NCBI GenBank assembly: GCA_965220425.1
Contig: OZ244830.1
Coordinates: forward strand, 4,402,001-4,466,000
Direction: 5' to 3'
Length of the DNA stretch: 64,000 nucleotides
DNA from: Azophilus sp965220425
Lineage (GTDB): Bacteria; Pseudomonadota; Gammaproteobacteria; Pseudomonadales; Azotimanducaceae
Below, one piece after another: positions 23,515 to 31,826 of the stretch. The notes under the pieces are model-generated. The model made no database searches, was not told where the DNA came from, and saw nothing but the letters and a program-made list of their open reading frames with translations. Position 1 is the stretch's first letter. Each line of letters begins with the position of its first letter. The position numbers and the translations under genes were made by a program.

Positions 23515-24519
23515 GTGGACATGATCTCGACGGTCCTCGTTCTCTGCGGCCTCACCCTGGCACTGGGATGGCTGCTGCTGTCGGCGCATGCGCGATTCAA
23601 GGACGACGACAACGAACTCATCGACGCCATCGACGCGCTCCTGCCGCAGACCCAGTGCGCGCAATGCGGATATCCGGGTTGCAGGCCCTACGCCGAAGCC
23701 GTGGCCGCCGGCGCGGCGATCGATCTCTGTCCGCCCGGCGGGACCGCCACGTTCGAGGCACTGAAGGCGCTGCTCGGCCGCGGCGGGGGCACCTCGCCGC
23801 CGGCGCCGGAACCCGTGCTCGCGCGGATCAGGGAAGCGGATTGCATCGGCTGTTTCCTCTGCATCCGCGCCTGCCCCGTGGACGCCGTCATCGGCGCGCC
23901 GGGGTTCATGCACACCGTGATCGAGGACGAGTGCACGGGCTGTGAACTGTGCGTGCCCGCCTGCCCGGTCGACTGCATCGATCTGTTTGCCGCCGCTCAG
24001 GATACAACCGTCCTCAACCACCAAAGGGACACCCACCGACCCGGCAAGAGGGACACCCACCGACCCGGCATCGATCGGTTTGCAACGGACACCCACCAAC
24101 CTGAGATACCCCCGCCGCCACGCATGCGAGCCGAAAGGGCGCCCGGCGTTCAGCCCTGCATCGGCTGCAACCGGTGCGAACCCGTCTGCCCCGCCGATCT
24201 CGCGCCCCGGGAGTTGTTGTGGTTGAGCGCCGCGGGCAAGTGGGATGCGGCAATGGGTCTCGGGCTGGACCGCTGCATCGAATGCCGCCGTTGCGACCGG
24301 GCTTGCCCAAGCGATATCCCGCTTGCCGGAATTTTCGCGGATGGAAAGCGGGTGCTGGCCGATACGGCGGCAAGAAACGCGCAAGCCGCTCACGCAAAAG
24401 CCCGTTTCGAAGCACGCGCCGCGCGTCTCGCCGCCGAACAGGACGCTTCCCAGGCGCGCCGCGCCCAACGGCTCGCCCGGCAAAGGCGCCTGGGCGAACG
24501 AGGCGAAGCGGCGTGGTAG
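23515..24519 (+). CDS. rsxB: RsxB fused to the C-terminal ferredoxin domain of RsxC
   Basis: A 334-residue protein. Residues 1-160 are ordinary RsxB: a membrane anchor (STVLVLCGLTLALGWLLL), the 4Fe-4S motif CAQCGYPGC plus a later Cys, and two ferredoxin motifs, CIGCFLCIRACP and CTGCELCVPACP. Residues 160-205 are a linker with a twice-repeated RDTHRPG. Residues 206-334 match the end of RsxC: CIGCNRCEPVCPADL, CIECRRCDRACPSDIP and the alanine-rich tail KARFEARAARLAAEQ. The RsxC FMN/NADH-binding part is absent from the operon. Five clusters in one chain are predicted. The arrangement is unusual; the complex may take electrons from ferredoxin or another donor. Confidence 0.85.
   Translation: MDMISTVLVLCGLTLALGWLLLSAHARFKDDDNELIDAIDALLPQTQCAQCGYPGCRPYAEAVAAGAAIDLCPPGGTATFEALKALLGRGGGTSPPAPEPVLARIREADCIGCFLCIRACPVDAVIGAPGFMHTVIEDECTGCELCVPACPVDCIDLFAAAQDTTVLNHQRDTHRPGKRDTHRPGIDRFATDTHQPEIPPPPRMRAERAPGVQPCIGCNRCEPVCPADLAPRELLWLSAAGKWDAAMGLGLDRCIECRRCDRACPSDIPLAGIFADGKRVLADTAARNAQAAHAKARFEARAARLAAEQDASQARRAQRLARQRRLGERGEAAW
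24026..24105 (+). repeat. Direct repeats inside rsxB
   Basis: GGGACACCCACCGACCCGGC occurs at 24026-24045 and again at 24050-24069, and a third diverged copy GGACACCCACCAACCTGAG lies at 24087-24105. They encode the linker between the RsxB and RsxC-like parts and keep the frame. The unit resembles palindromic repeat material normally found between genes, so the linker may derive from an inserted repeat. Confidence 0.7.
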
Positions 24520-25436
24520 GCAACAGCAACCGCATCATGTGGGCCGTGGCATTGGCGCTGGCCCCCGGGTTCGCGGTGCTGTCCTTGTTCTACGGTTGGG
24601 GATACCTGCGCAACCTGGCCATCGTCCTGCCGCTGGCGTATGCGATCGACTTCGTGTGCCTGCGCCTGCGCCGACGGCCGCTGCGCCTGGGCAGCCAACT
24701 CCCGGGCGCCCTGGACGCGTCCATCCTGCTCGGAACGCTCATCCTGGTACTGGCATTGCCGCCGGGCATGCCCTGGCATGTGCTGCTGGTCGCCACACTC
24801 GGCATGATCGTGCTGGCCCGCCAGCTTTACGGCGGTCTCGGCCACAACATCTTCAATCCCGCCATGGTGGGATACGTCCTGGTGCTGGTGTGTTTTCCGG
24901 CGGCGCTCGCCACCTGGCCACCCCTGGTCGACGGACACACCGGCGCCACCGCACTCACGGCGTTCAGGTACCGCGAAGGGCTGACGGCGCTGGAGGTCTA
25001 CGCCGGCGACCCGGCGTTCGGCCAACTCGGCGGCTACGGCTGGGAATGGGCGAATGCCGCGTTCGCGCTCGGGGGCCTCGTTGCCGCGGGGCTGGGATTG
25101 ATCGCCTGGCGCGTGGTGCTGGGCTTCCTGATCGTTCTCGGCCTGTTCGCACTCGTCTTCTACGACGGGGGCAGCTCGAAAAGCGCCGGTTCGCCGCTCT
25201 TCCACTATCTCTCGGCCGGCACCATGCTGGCGGCATTCTTTGTCGTGACGGACCCCGTGACGCATCCCGGCCATCCCATGGGGCAATGGCTGTTCGGCGC
25301 GCTCGCGGCGGGCATCGCGTTCGCGATTCGCGCCTGGGGCGGCTACCCGGACGGCATCGCCTTCGGCGTACTGATCGCCAACGCGGCCACCCCGTTTCTC
25401 GATGCGCTCGGCCGTGGCCGGGTGCGCGTGCGATGA
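24513..25436 (+). CDS. rsxD: Electron transport complex subunit RsxD
   Basis: A 307-residue membrane protein of the RnfD/NqrB family. GTG 24513 overlaps the rsxB stop; ATG 24537 is a later option. It has about nine hydrophobic helices. DGHTGATALTAFR contains the Thr to which FMN is covalently bound in relatives, and LYGGLGHNIFNPAMVGYVLV and FFVVTDPVTHPGHPMGQWL are highly conserved. The protein is some 45 residues shorter than the E. coli one, mostly at the N-terminus. Its stop overlaps the rsxG start (ATGA). Confidence 0.93.
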   Translation: MVGNSNRIMWAVALALAPGFAVLSLFYGWGYLRNLAIVLPLAYAIDFVCLRLRRRPLRLGSQLPGALDASILLGTLILVLALPPGMPWHVLLVATLGMIVLARQLYGGLGHNIFNPAMVGYVLVLVCFPAALATWPPLVDGHTGATALTAFRYREGLTALEVYAGDPAFGQLGGYGWEWANAAFALGGLVAAGLGLIAWRVVLGFLIVLGLFALVFYDGGSSKSAGSPLFHYLSAGTMLAAFFVVTDPVTHPGHPMGQWLFGALAAGIAFAIRAWGGYPDGIAFGVLIANAATPFLDALGRGRVRVR

Positions 25437-26023
25437 AGCCGCTCGTCAGCCTCACTGCCATCGGCGCACTTTGCGCCGTACTGCTGGCCGGCGCTCACAG
25501 GTTCACCGCCGACGCCATCCGCGCCAATCGCGAAGCGCATGCCTGGCGGGTCGCGTTCGATCTTGCAGGTGGCAAGTTCCCCACCGCGGACCTGCGCTGG
25601 GACGGCGACCGCCTCGACCTGCCAAACGGCGTTCGGCTGCGGCGCTCGTCCGTCAACGGCTACGCGGGCCCGATCGAATTGCTGGCCGCGTTCCGGCCAG
25701 ACCGTGACGGTACCGGCGCGCTCGCCGGCGTGCGCGTCACCGGTCACCGGGAGACGCCGGGGCTCGGCGACTTTATCGATACGGCCCGCAGCCCCTGGAT
25801 ACTGCAGTTTTCGGACAGGCCGCCGCAGAACGTCGATGCGGTTACGGGCGCCACCATTACCAGCGAGGCCGTAAAACGCGGCGTGTCGGCATTGCTGCGG
25901 CCTGCGGCGGAACCGTTGCCTCCCCATGGAGCCGGTTTGCAGGCATCGGCAACCATGGAACCAGGCGAAGACAATTCCATGCGGCCCAGTGAGAACCCCC
26001 GGCAGCAGGGGGACGAACATTGA
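25433..26023 (+). CDS. rsxG: Electron transport complex subunit RsxG
   Basis: A 196-residue protein with one N-terminal membrane helix (LVSLTAIGALCAVLLAG) and a periplasmic FMN-binding domain. VTGHRETPGLGDFID and DAVTGATITSEAVKRGV are diagnostic, the Thr of TGATIT being the flavinylation site. A flavin transferase (ApbE) must act on RsxD and RsxG but is not in the window. The start ATG 25433 overlaps the rsxD stop by 4 bases, and the stop overlaps the rsxE start. The hydrophilic tail after residue 160 is poorly conserved. Confidence 0.94.
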   Translation: MKPLVSLTAIGALCAVLLAGAHRFTADAIRANREAHAWRVAFDLAGGKFPTADLRWDGDRLDLPNGVRLRRSSVNGYAGPIELLAAFRPDRDGTGALAGVRVTGHRETPGLGDFIDTARSPWILQFSDRPPQNVDAVTGATITSEAVKRGVSALLRPAAEPLPPHGAGLQASATMEPGEDNSMRPSENPRQQGDEH

Positions 26024-26742
26024 GCACCGGCACCTTCGCCACCGCCGCCATCGAGCGGAATCCGGCCTGGGGCCAACTGCTCGGCCTCTGCCCGCTGCTG
26101 GCCGTCAGCAACAGCCTGGTCAATGCGCTCGGGCTCGCCCTGGCAAGCGGGTTCGTGATGCTCGGCTCAAGCCTCACTATCTCGGTCCTGCGCCGGTGGA
26201 TTCCCCATGCGGCGCGCCTCCCCTGTTTCGTCCTCGTCATCGCGACGTTTACCACCATGAGCGTGCTGCTGCTGGAAGCCTATGCGTTCGACCTGTACCT
26301 TCGCGTCGCGCTTTTCATTCAGATCATCGTCTCCAACTGCATGATTCTCGGCCGCATCGAGGCCTTCGCCAGCCGCCAGCCCCCGGGGCAGGCCGCGCTC
26401 GACGCACTGGGCACGGCCTGCGGATTCGCCATCGCGCTGATCGTCCTCGGAAGCGTGCGCGAAGCCCTGGGCAGCGGCACCCTGTTCGCGGGCATGGCGC
26501 AGTTGTTCGGGCCGGGCGCCGATGGCTGGACGATCGAGCTTGTGCCGAACGGGGGGCTGTTGGTGGTTCTGCTGCCTCCCGGCGCCTTCATCGTCGCCGG
26601 GCTGCTGCTGGGTCTGGTCAACTGGGCCCGCGCGAGCCGCGGCGGCCGCCGCGCCCGCGCCGAGCCTTCGCCTGTCGAGAAGGGAACAGGCACGGCAGAC
26701 GAGTCTATCGCCGTCCGGCGAACCAGCCGCTCGTCGGGCTGA
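26020..26742 (+). CDS. rsxE: Electron transport complex subunit RsxE
   Basis: A 240-residue membrane protein paired with RsxA in the core of the complex. The start is TTG 26020, overlapping the rsxG stop (TTGA). Conserved segments are NPAWGQLLGLCPLLAVSNSL, LRVALFIQIIVSNCMILGR, with the Cys of the intramembrane iron centre, and GFAIALIVLGSVREALGSG. The last 35 residues are Arg-rich and not conserved. TTG starts are uncommon but fit the coupling seen through this operon. nth follows after 19 bases. Confidence 0.94.
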   Translation: MSTGTFATAAIERNPAWGQLLGLCPLLAVSNSLVNALGLALASGFVMLGSSLTISVLRRWIPHAARLPCFVLVIATFTTMSVLLLEAYAFDLYLRVALFIQIIVSNCMILGRIEAFASRQPPGQAALDALGTACGFAIALIVLGSVREALGSGTLFAGMAQLFGPGADGWTIELVPNGGLLVVLLPPGAFIVAGLLLGLVNWARASRGGRRARAEPSPVEKGTGTADESIAVRRTSRSSG

Positions 26743-26761
26743 GTATTCGCCACACCGCCTC

Positions 26762-27397
26762 ATGAACAAGGAAAAACGAACGCGAATTTTCGAGCGGCTT
26801 AAAGCCAACGACCCCGATCCGACGACAGAGCTGAACTACCGGACGCCGTTCGAATTGCTCGTTTCGGTCATCCTGTCGGCCCAGGCGACGGATGTCAGCG
26901 TCAACAAGGCGACCCGGGCGCTGTTCAAGGTCGCCAATACGCCGCGGGCGATGCTGGACCTGGGTGTCGAAAAGCTGAAGGGGCATATCCAGAGCATCGG
27001 CCTGTTCAACACCAAGGCGGCCAACATCGTCAAGACATGCGGGATTCTCATCGAACGATTCGGCGGCGAGGTACCCGAAGACCGCTCCGCCCTGGAGACG
27101 CTGCCGGGCGTCGGCCGCAAGACGGCCAACGTGGTGCTGAATACCGCCTTCGGCCAGCCGACCATGGCGGTGGACACCCACATCTTTCGCGTCGCCAACC
27201 GCACCCGGCTGGCGCCGGGCAGGAACGTCCGGCAGGTGGAGGACCGCCTGGTGCGATGGATTCCCAGGCCGTATCTGAAGGACGCGCACCACTGGCTCAT
27301 TCTGCACGGGCGCTACGTTTGCACGGCCCGCAAGCCGCGCTGCGGCTCATGCCTGATCGAAGATTTGTGCGAGTTTCCCCAGAAGAGCGAGTATTGA
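26762..27397 (+). CDS. nth: Endonuclease III
   Basis: A 211-residue DNA glycosylase/AP lyase that removes oxidised pyrimidines. ATG 26762 gives MNKEKRTRIFERL. The helix-hairpin-helix LPGVGRKTANVVLNTAFG includes the catalytic Lys of RKTA, AVDTHIFRVANR holds the catalytic Asp, and the C-terminal C-x6-C-x2-C-x5-C (CTARKPRCGSCLIEDLC) binds the 4Fe-4S cluster. Its position after rsxE is the standard rsx-nth order of gammaproteobacteria. Co-transcription is likely, with 19 bases between genes. Confidence 0.97.
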   Translation: MNKEKRTRIFERLKANDPDPTTELNYRTPFELLVSVILSAQATDVSVNKATRALFKVANTPRAMLDLGVEKLKGHIQSIGLFNTKAANIVKTCGILIERFGGEVPEDRSALETLPGVGRKTANVVLNTAFGQPTMAVDTHIFRVANRTRLAPGRNVRQVEDRLVRWIPRPYLKDAHHWLILHGRYVCTARKPRCGSCLIEDLCEFPQKSEY

Positions 27398-27437
27398 ACG
27401 TTCGGTGCATCGCTCGACTGGGCGGTTCTGAAAGCAA

Positions 27438-29168
27438 TTACTCCAGTTCGTGAACCCGAAGCCCACCCGAATCGTGAACGACCTCACCTTCGAGCAACGT
27501 CATCGTCACCTGCACCTCGCCGATCTCCCTGGCGGGCACTTCGAACAGGTTGCGTTCGAGAACGGCCAGGTCAGCGAGCTTGCCGGTTTCTATCGTTCCC
27601 AGCTCGTCGTCATGGTGCATCACATAGGCCGAATTGATGGTATAGGCCGCCAGCATCGTTTCCAGCGATACACGCTCATCCGGGTTCAGCACGCCCTCGA
27701 GCGCACCGCTTGCGTCCTGGCGGGTAACGGCCGTCTCGATTGCCTCCAGGGGATTCAGCGAGGAAACCGACCAGTCGCTGCCGCCGACGATCAGGCCCCC
27801 GGCCCGGTCTATTGAACCGATCGGATACATGCGCCGCACCCGCTCCGGCCCCACCGCCGGAAGGTTGACCTCCGTGATGTAGGCGTCCGGATACGCCCAC
27901 AGCGCCTGGAAGTTGGCGCTGACGCCCAGCTCGGCGAAGCGCGCATGATCCTGCTCATCGATGAGTTGCAGATGGGAGATATGATGCCGGTTGTCCCGCT
28001 CGCCGTTTGCCCCGCGGGCGCCTTCCACGGCATCGAGAGCCGCGCGTACGGCGCGGTCGCCGATGGCGTGGAAATGTACCTGTGCGCCCCGGGAATCGAG
28101 GCCGGCGACGAGTTCGTTCAGCGCCTCCGGTGTCCGCAGGAGCATGCCGGACGCGCCCTCACGGCCGATATAGGGGTCGAGCAACGCGGCGGTCTCGCCT
28201 TCCAGTACGCCGTCGATGAAGATCTTCGCCGCGTCCAGCCGCAGGCGCTTGCCGGTACCGCGGTCTCGCGCTGCGATGAGGTCGGGGTGCGTTGCCGCGG
28301 TCGGACTCTCGCCCACCGTGATCGACAGGACCAGCCGGGCGGAAAGCCCGCCTTCGGCTTCGAGCGCGCGGTAGGCGGCCAACTCCCAATCGGAGACGGA
28401 AGCTACCGCCATCGAGGTGATACCGAGCCGATTGGCCAGACGTACGGCAACTCGCAGGGCATCGACCCGCTGCTCGAGCGTCAGCACCGGCAAGATCGCC
28501 TCCACCAGGTTCTGGGCGGTTTCCCGCAAGGTGCCGGACGGTTCGCCGCCGGCGCTGCGCTCGATGATGCCGAGCGGCGGATCCGGCGTTTCGCGTTCGA
28601 TGCCGGCCAACGTCAAGGCAAGCGAATTCGCCCAGGACGAGTGCCCGTCCGCACCACGCAGGAACATCGGGCGCGCCGGGTCGATGCCGTCCAGCAATTG
28701 CTTGCCCGGGTTGGCTTCATCGAACAGCGACAGGTCCCAGCCCCCGCCGACCAGCCACTCGCCTTCGGGCAACGCCCCGTCGCACCCCTGTACTTTCCGC
28801 AACAGGCTCTCGACGCTCGCCAATCCAGCGAGGTCGCATTGCGCCATCTGAATACCGCCGTACATCGGGTGCACATGTGCATCGTGGAATCCCGGCAGCA
28901 CCATGCGCCCGGCCAGGTCGACGGTGGGGCCCGTCCAGGCGCCGGCCACTTCGGCGTCGGAGCCGACCGCGGCGATGCGTCCGTCCCGTATCGCCACCGC
29001 TTCCGCCCAGGGCGCGGCATCGTTCACCGTGTAAACGCGGCCGGAAAGCAGGATCAGGTCAGCTTGCCGAACGGCGGGTTCGCAAGCATTCAGACTCAAT
29101 GCCGCAAAGAGAACGATCAATCTGGCAGTGCTTTTCAAGTAACCACTCCACGCCGCCGGGGCGGACAC
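27438..29168 (-). CDS. Lipoprotein amidohydrolase, YtcJ-like
   Basis: A 576-residue metal-dependent hydrolase of the amidohydrolase superfamily (Amidohydro_3). The lipobox LSLNAC near residue 29 predicts attachment to a membrane after export. Metal ligands are HDAHVHP near residue 94, HFHAIGDRAV near residue 355 and HHISHLQLI, with GGSDWSVSSLNPLEAI carrying the conserved Asp. Family members hydrolyse amides or similar bonds of unknown substrates. The same-strand maoC-like gene upstream is separated by an inverted-repeat element, so they need not be co-transcribed. nth is convergent. Confidence 0.85.
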   Translation of the reverse strand: MSAPAAWSGYLKSTARLIVLFAALSLNACEPAVRQADLILLSGRVYTVNDAAPWAEAVAIRDGRIAAVGSDAEVAGAWTGPTVDLAGRMVLPGFHDAHVHPMYGGIQMAQCDLAGLASVESLLRKVQGCDGALPEGEWLVGGGWDLSLFDEANPGKQLLDGIDPARPMFLRGADGHSSWANSLALTLAGIERETPDPPLGIIERSAGGEPSGTLRETAQNLVEAILPVLTLEQRVDALRVAVRLANRLGITSMAVASVSDWELAAYRALEAEGGLSARLVLSITVGESPTAATHPDLIAARDRGTGKRLRLDAAKIFIDGVLEGETAALLDPYIGREGASGMLLRTPEALNELVAGLDSRGAQVHFHAIGDRAVRAALDAVEGARGANGERDNRHHISHLQLIDEQDHARFAELGVSANFQALWAYPDAYITEVNLPAVGPERVRRMYPIGSIDRAGGLIVGGSDWSVSSLNPLEAIETAVTRQDASGALEGVLNPDERVSLETMLAAYTINSAYVMHHDDELGTIETGKLADLAVLERNLFEVPAREIGEVQVTMTLLEGEVVHDSGGLRVHELE

Positions 29169-29199
29169 TCAAAAGAGGCCGGATAGCCGGCCCACCCAG

Positions 29200-29326
29200 C
29201 CCGCATCGCTCACCGACTTCCCGCTGCGAACGCCGATACATCGCGTAAGCGCGGCCCTGCGGTTCGCACGGCCACGCTTACACGGCGCCTCGACGCCCTC
29301 GCGACGAGAGTTGGTGAGCGATGCGG
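29200..29326. repeat. Inverted-repeat element, copy A
   Basis: The left end CCGCATCGCTCACCGACTT and right end AGTTGGTGAGCGATGCGG form near-perfect terminal inverted repeats around about 90 bases closely similar to copy B (33116-33234). The element abuts the stop codon of the maoC-like gene. A truncated copy lies at 39795-39835. It has no coding capacity, so it is MITE-like or a structured intergenic repeat. Confidence 0.75.
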
Positions 29327-30163
29327 CTAATCGAACCGGCACACCCCCTGGTCGATCACCACGGCGCCGTCCTGGTTGGCGGTGCGGAACAGGGCCGTGC
29401 CGCCGTCCGCCCACATGGACACGGTCAGAGTGTCTCCGGGCAGCACCGGCCTCGAAAATCGCCCGGTCATCGAGCGGAAGCGTGCCGGATCACGGTCGCA
29501 AACGGTATGCAGCAGCGCACGTCCCGTGAAGCCATAGGTACACAATCCATGCAGGATCGGCCTGTCGAATCCACCCATGGCCGCGAACGACGGGTCCGAA
29601 TGCAGCGGATTGCGGTCTCCGGAGAGCCGGTAGGTGAGCGCCTGGTCCTCCCGGGTGCGGTAGGTTACCCGGTGCGTCGGCTCCGCGTCGGGGAACGCGA
29701 CCTTCGCCGAGGGGCCGCGCTCGCCGCCCCACCCGCCTTCGCCGCGACAGAAGAGCGTGGAACGCGTCCTGAGCAGGGGTTCGCCGGTAGCGGCGTTCAC
29801 CGCTTCGGATTCCATCTCGATGACGCCCGCACTGCCCTTGTCCCAGATGCCCGCGATCCTGCCGCGGCTTTCGATCTCGCCGTCAGGGGGGATTTCGCCC
29901 AACAGTTCGATACCCTGTTCGCCGTGCACCATCAACGCCGGGTTGAAGCTGCCGACCTTGGACAGGGGTACGCCTCCGCCGCCGATGATCACCGCAAAAG
30001 TGGGGAACACCCGCTGCCCTACACCCGAGGTGTTCTCGGTCGTGAAGGCCAGTTCATCGGTTCCCGCGCCAATGCCGACGGCGTAAAGCAGCGCGTCCTT
30101 CGATGTCCAGCGGCGCCTGGCAGGTCCGCCGGTCTCGCCGGCAGCTTCCGGATTCAAGGGCAT
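29327..30163 (-). CDS. MaoC-family (R)-enoyl-CoA hydratase
   Basis: A 278-residue double hotdog protein. ATG 30163 is preceded by GGAGGAGA. The C-terminal hotdog holds the hydratase-2 motif YRLSGDRNPLHSDPSFA (Asp and His catalytic), then PILHGLCTYGFTGRALL. The N-terminal hotdog is the degenerate partner (YAVGIGAGTDELAFT). Enzymes of this layout hydrate 2-enoyl-CoA, including steroid side-chain CoA esters, in beta-oxidation. The acyl-CoA dehydrogenases at 56-58 kb could act in the same kind of pathway, but they are far away. Substrate is unknown. Confidence 0.88.
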   Translation of the reverse strand: MPLNPEAAGETGGPARRRWTSKDALLYAVGIGAGTDELAFTTENTSGVGQRVFPTFAVIIGGGGVPLSKVGSFNPALMVHGEQGIELLGEIPPDGEIESRGRIAGIWDKGSAGVIEMESEAVNAATGEPLLRTRSTLFCRGEGGWGGERGPSAKVAFPDAEPTHRVTYRTREDQALTYRLSGDRNPLHSDPSFAAMGGFDRPILHGLCTYGFTGRALLHTVCDRDPARFRSMTGRFSRPVLPGDTLTVSMWADGGTALFRTANQDGAVVIDQGVCRFD

Positions 30164-30262
30164 GTCTCCTCCCGGCTGTCCATTTCGCCCGCACCATAAA
30201 CGATGCGAGAATGCAGTGAAAGCGTGCCGTACGCGGCCTTTTCCCGGCCGGAAGTTCCCGCC

Positions 30263-30832
30263 ATGCCACGTCTGTTCGTTGCAGTCGAGTTGCCGCACCC
30301 GCTACGGGAAGCCGTGGCTGGGCTGCAATCCCCCTTGCAGGGCGCCCGGTGGTTGAAGGCGTATAGCCTGCACCTCACGTTCGCCTTTATCGGTGAAGTG
30401 GACGATGCCGCACAAGGCTCGATCGAGGCGGCCCTGAACGCCGTGACGGCGCCGCCGTTGCCGCTGAACCTGCAAGGGCTCGGGTGCTTTCCCCGGCGCG
30501 GGGCGCCCCGCGTGCTCTGGACCGGCGCATCGCCCGAAACCGAGCTCGTCTCGCTCGCCGATGCGGTGCGCGAGGCTCTGCGAAGAGCGGGCCTTGCGCC
30601 GGAACGCCGCCCGTTCGCGCCCCATGTGACCATTGCGCGATTCCGCCGCCCCCCGCCCGGACAAGAACTCAAGCAATTCCTCGACGCTTTCTCGACATTC
30701 CAAACCTCGCCGGTCGAGGTCGCATCGTTCCACCTTTTCTCCAGTGAACTGCGGCCCAGCGGGGCGCAATACAGGCAGGAAGCGACCTTTCCCCTGACGG
30801 GTGCGCCGCCGGATGGTTTCGAGGCGGGATGA
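30263..30832 (+). CDS. thpR: RNA 2',3'-cyclic phosphodiesterase
   Basis: A 189-residue member of the 2H phosphoesterase family. ATG 30263 gives MPRLFVAVELP; an earlier ATG lies within the promoter region of the divergent maoC-like gene. Two H-x-T/S-x motifs, HLTFAFIG near residue 41 and HVTIARF near residue 126, make the active site, and FPRRGAPRVLW is the conserved loop between. The enzyme opens 2',3'-cyclic phosphate ends of RNA or ligates them in vitro. It is followed by thiD at about 50 bases, without obvious functional link. Confidence 0.92.
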   Translation: MPRLFVAVELPHPLREAVAGLQSPLQGARWLKAYSLHLTFAFIGEVDDAAQGSIEAALNAVTAPPLPLNLQGLGCFPRRGAPRVLWTGASPETELVSLADAVREALRRAGLAPERRPFAPHVTIARFRRPPPGQELKQFLDAFSTFQTSPVEVASFHLFSSELRPSGAQYRQEATFPLTGAPPDGFEAG

Positions 30833-30883
30833 GGAAGCCGCGCGAAAGCAGGCGCGTACGTTGTGTCGCGTATGATGGCCCTG

Positions 30884-31681
30884 ATGAAAGCCATCCTCAC
30901 GGTCGCCGGATCCGACAGCAGCGGCGGGGCGGGAATTCAGGCGGACCTCAAGACCATAGCGGCCAACGGCGCCTACGGGCTGACGGTCGTCACGGCGGTC
31001 ACGGCCCAGAATGCCCGCGCGGTCACCGCCTGCATGGCCGTATCCCCGGAACTCATCGCCGCTCAGTTCGCCGCCGCGTTCGAGGCCTTCGATATCGCGG
31101 CGGTAAAGAGCGGCATGCTGGTCGACCGCAAGCGCATCAACGCCGTGGTCGAGGCGTTCGGGGCCTGGTCTGCGCCGCATTACGTCCTTGACCCGGTGAT
31201 GACCGCCAGTTCCGGCTACCCATTGCTCGAACCGGACGCGGTCGCCACCGTCCTCGACGAACTGGCGCCGCTTGCGGAACTGGTAACACCCAACGTGTCC
31301 GAGATCGAATTGATGTCAGGCCGGTCCGTGCGCACTCTGGAGGAGGCTCGGGATGCCGCCGCCGCGTTGATCGAACGCGGTTGTCGCGCGGTACTCGTCA
31401 AGGGCGGCCATCTCGCCGAGGCGCCGGCGACGGACCTGCTCGTCACTGCCGGGGACGAACGCCTGTTCCCCGGAGATTTCGTGCCGACGCCCGGCGCGAG
31501 CGGTACCGGCTGCGCCTACTCGGCGGCGATCGCCACTCATTTGGGCCGCGGCGCAAAGCTGATCGATGCCATCGGCAAGGCAAAGCGCTACGTCACCGGC
31601 GCGATCCGGGGCGGCCCGGCGATCGGCCAAGGGGCGGGCCCCATGGATCACTTCCACGCCATGCGCGGCGAGGGGGACTAG
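30884..31681 (+). CDS. thiD: Hydroxymethylpyrimidine/phosphomethylpyrimidine kinase
   Basis: A 265-residue ribokinase-fold enzyme that phosphorylates HMP to HMP-PP for thiamine synthesis. ATG 30884 gives MKAILTVAGSDSSGGAGIQA; a GTG at 30863 would add seven residues. YVLDPVMTASSGYPLL, TPNVSEIELMSG, AVLVKGGHL and GASGTGCAYSAAIA (with the catalytic region GTGC) are all present. It lacks the C-terminal ThiE fusion seen in some species, and separate thiE genes follow. The 145-base gap to thiE contains a dispersed structured repeat. Confidence 0.95.
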   Translation: MKAILTVAGSDSSGGAGIQADLKTIAANGAYGLTVVTAVTAQNARAVTACMAVSPELIAAQFAAAFEAFDIAAVKSGMLVDRKRINAVVEAFGAWSAPHYVLDPVMTASSGYPLLEPDAVATVLDELAPLAELVTPNVSEIELMSGRSVRTLEEARDAAAALIERGCRAVLVKGGHLAEAPATDLLVTAGDERLFPGDFVPTPGASGTGCAYSAAIATHLGRGAKLIDAIGKAKRYVTGAIRGGPAIGQGAGPMDHFHAMRGEGD

Positions 31682-31691
31682 TGTCCTGCTA

Positions 31692-31771
31692 TTCGCGGAT
31701 CAGGTTGTCGGATGAGTCAAGCTTGCACTCGTTCACTGCTCTCTCGTCGGGCTGGGGTCTCGCCCCGTTAG
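31692..31771 (+). repeat. Dispersed structured repeat between thiD and thiE
   Basis: The element opens with TTCGCGGATCAGGTTGTC and ends with a hairpin unit GTCGGGCTGGGG, TCTCG, CCCCGTTAG. The same two blocks in the same order and almost the same spacing recur at 49709-49786, upstream of grxD. The terminal hairpin unit alone also recurs at 35401-35426 with a different but still paired stem. No gene is present in this 145-base gap. Confidence 0.55.
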
Positions 31772-31826
31772 CGATGCAACGAACCGATATTTTCGGATCC
31801 GTCGGTCCCACCGACAGGGTGGCCAC

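Noticed and set aside
24026..24105. Repeat cluster as a CRISPR array
   Set aside because: Only three units with 3- and 17-base spacers, inside a coding frame, and no cas genes in the window.
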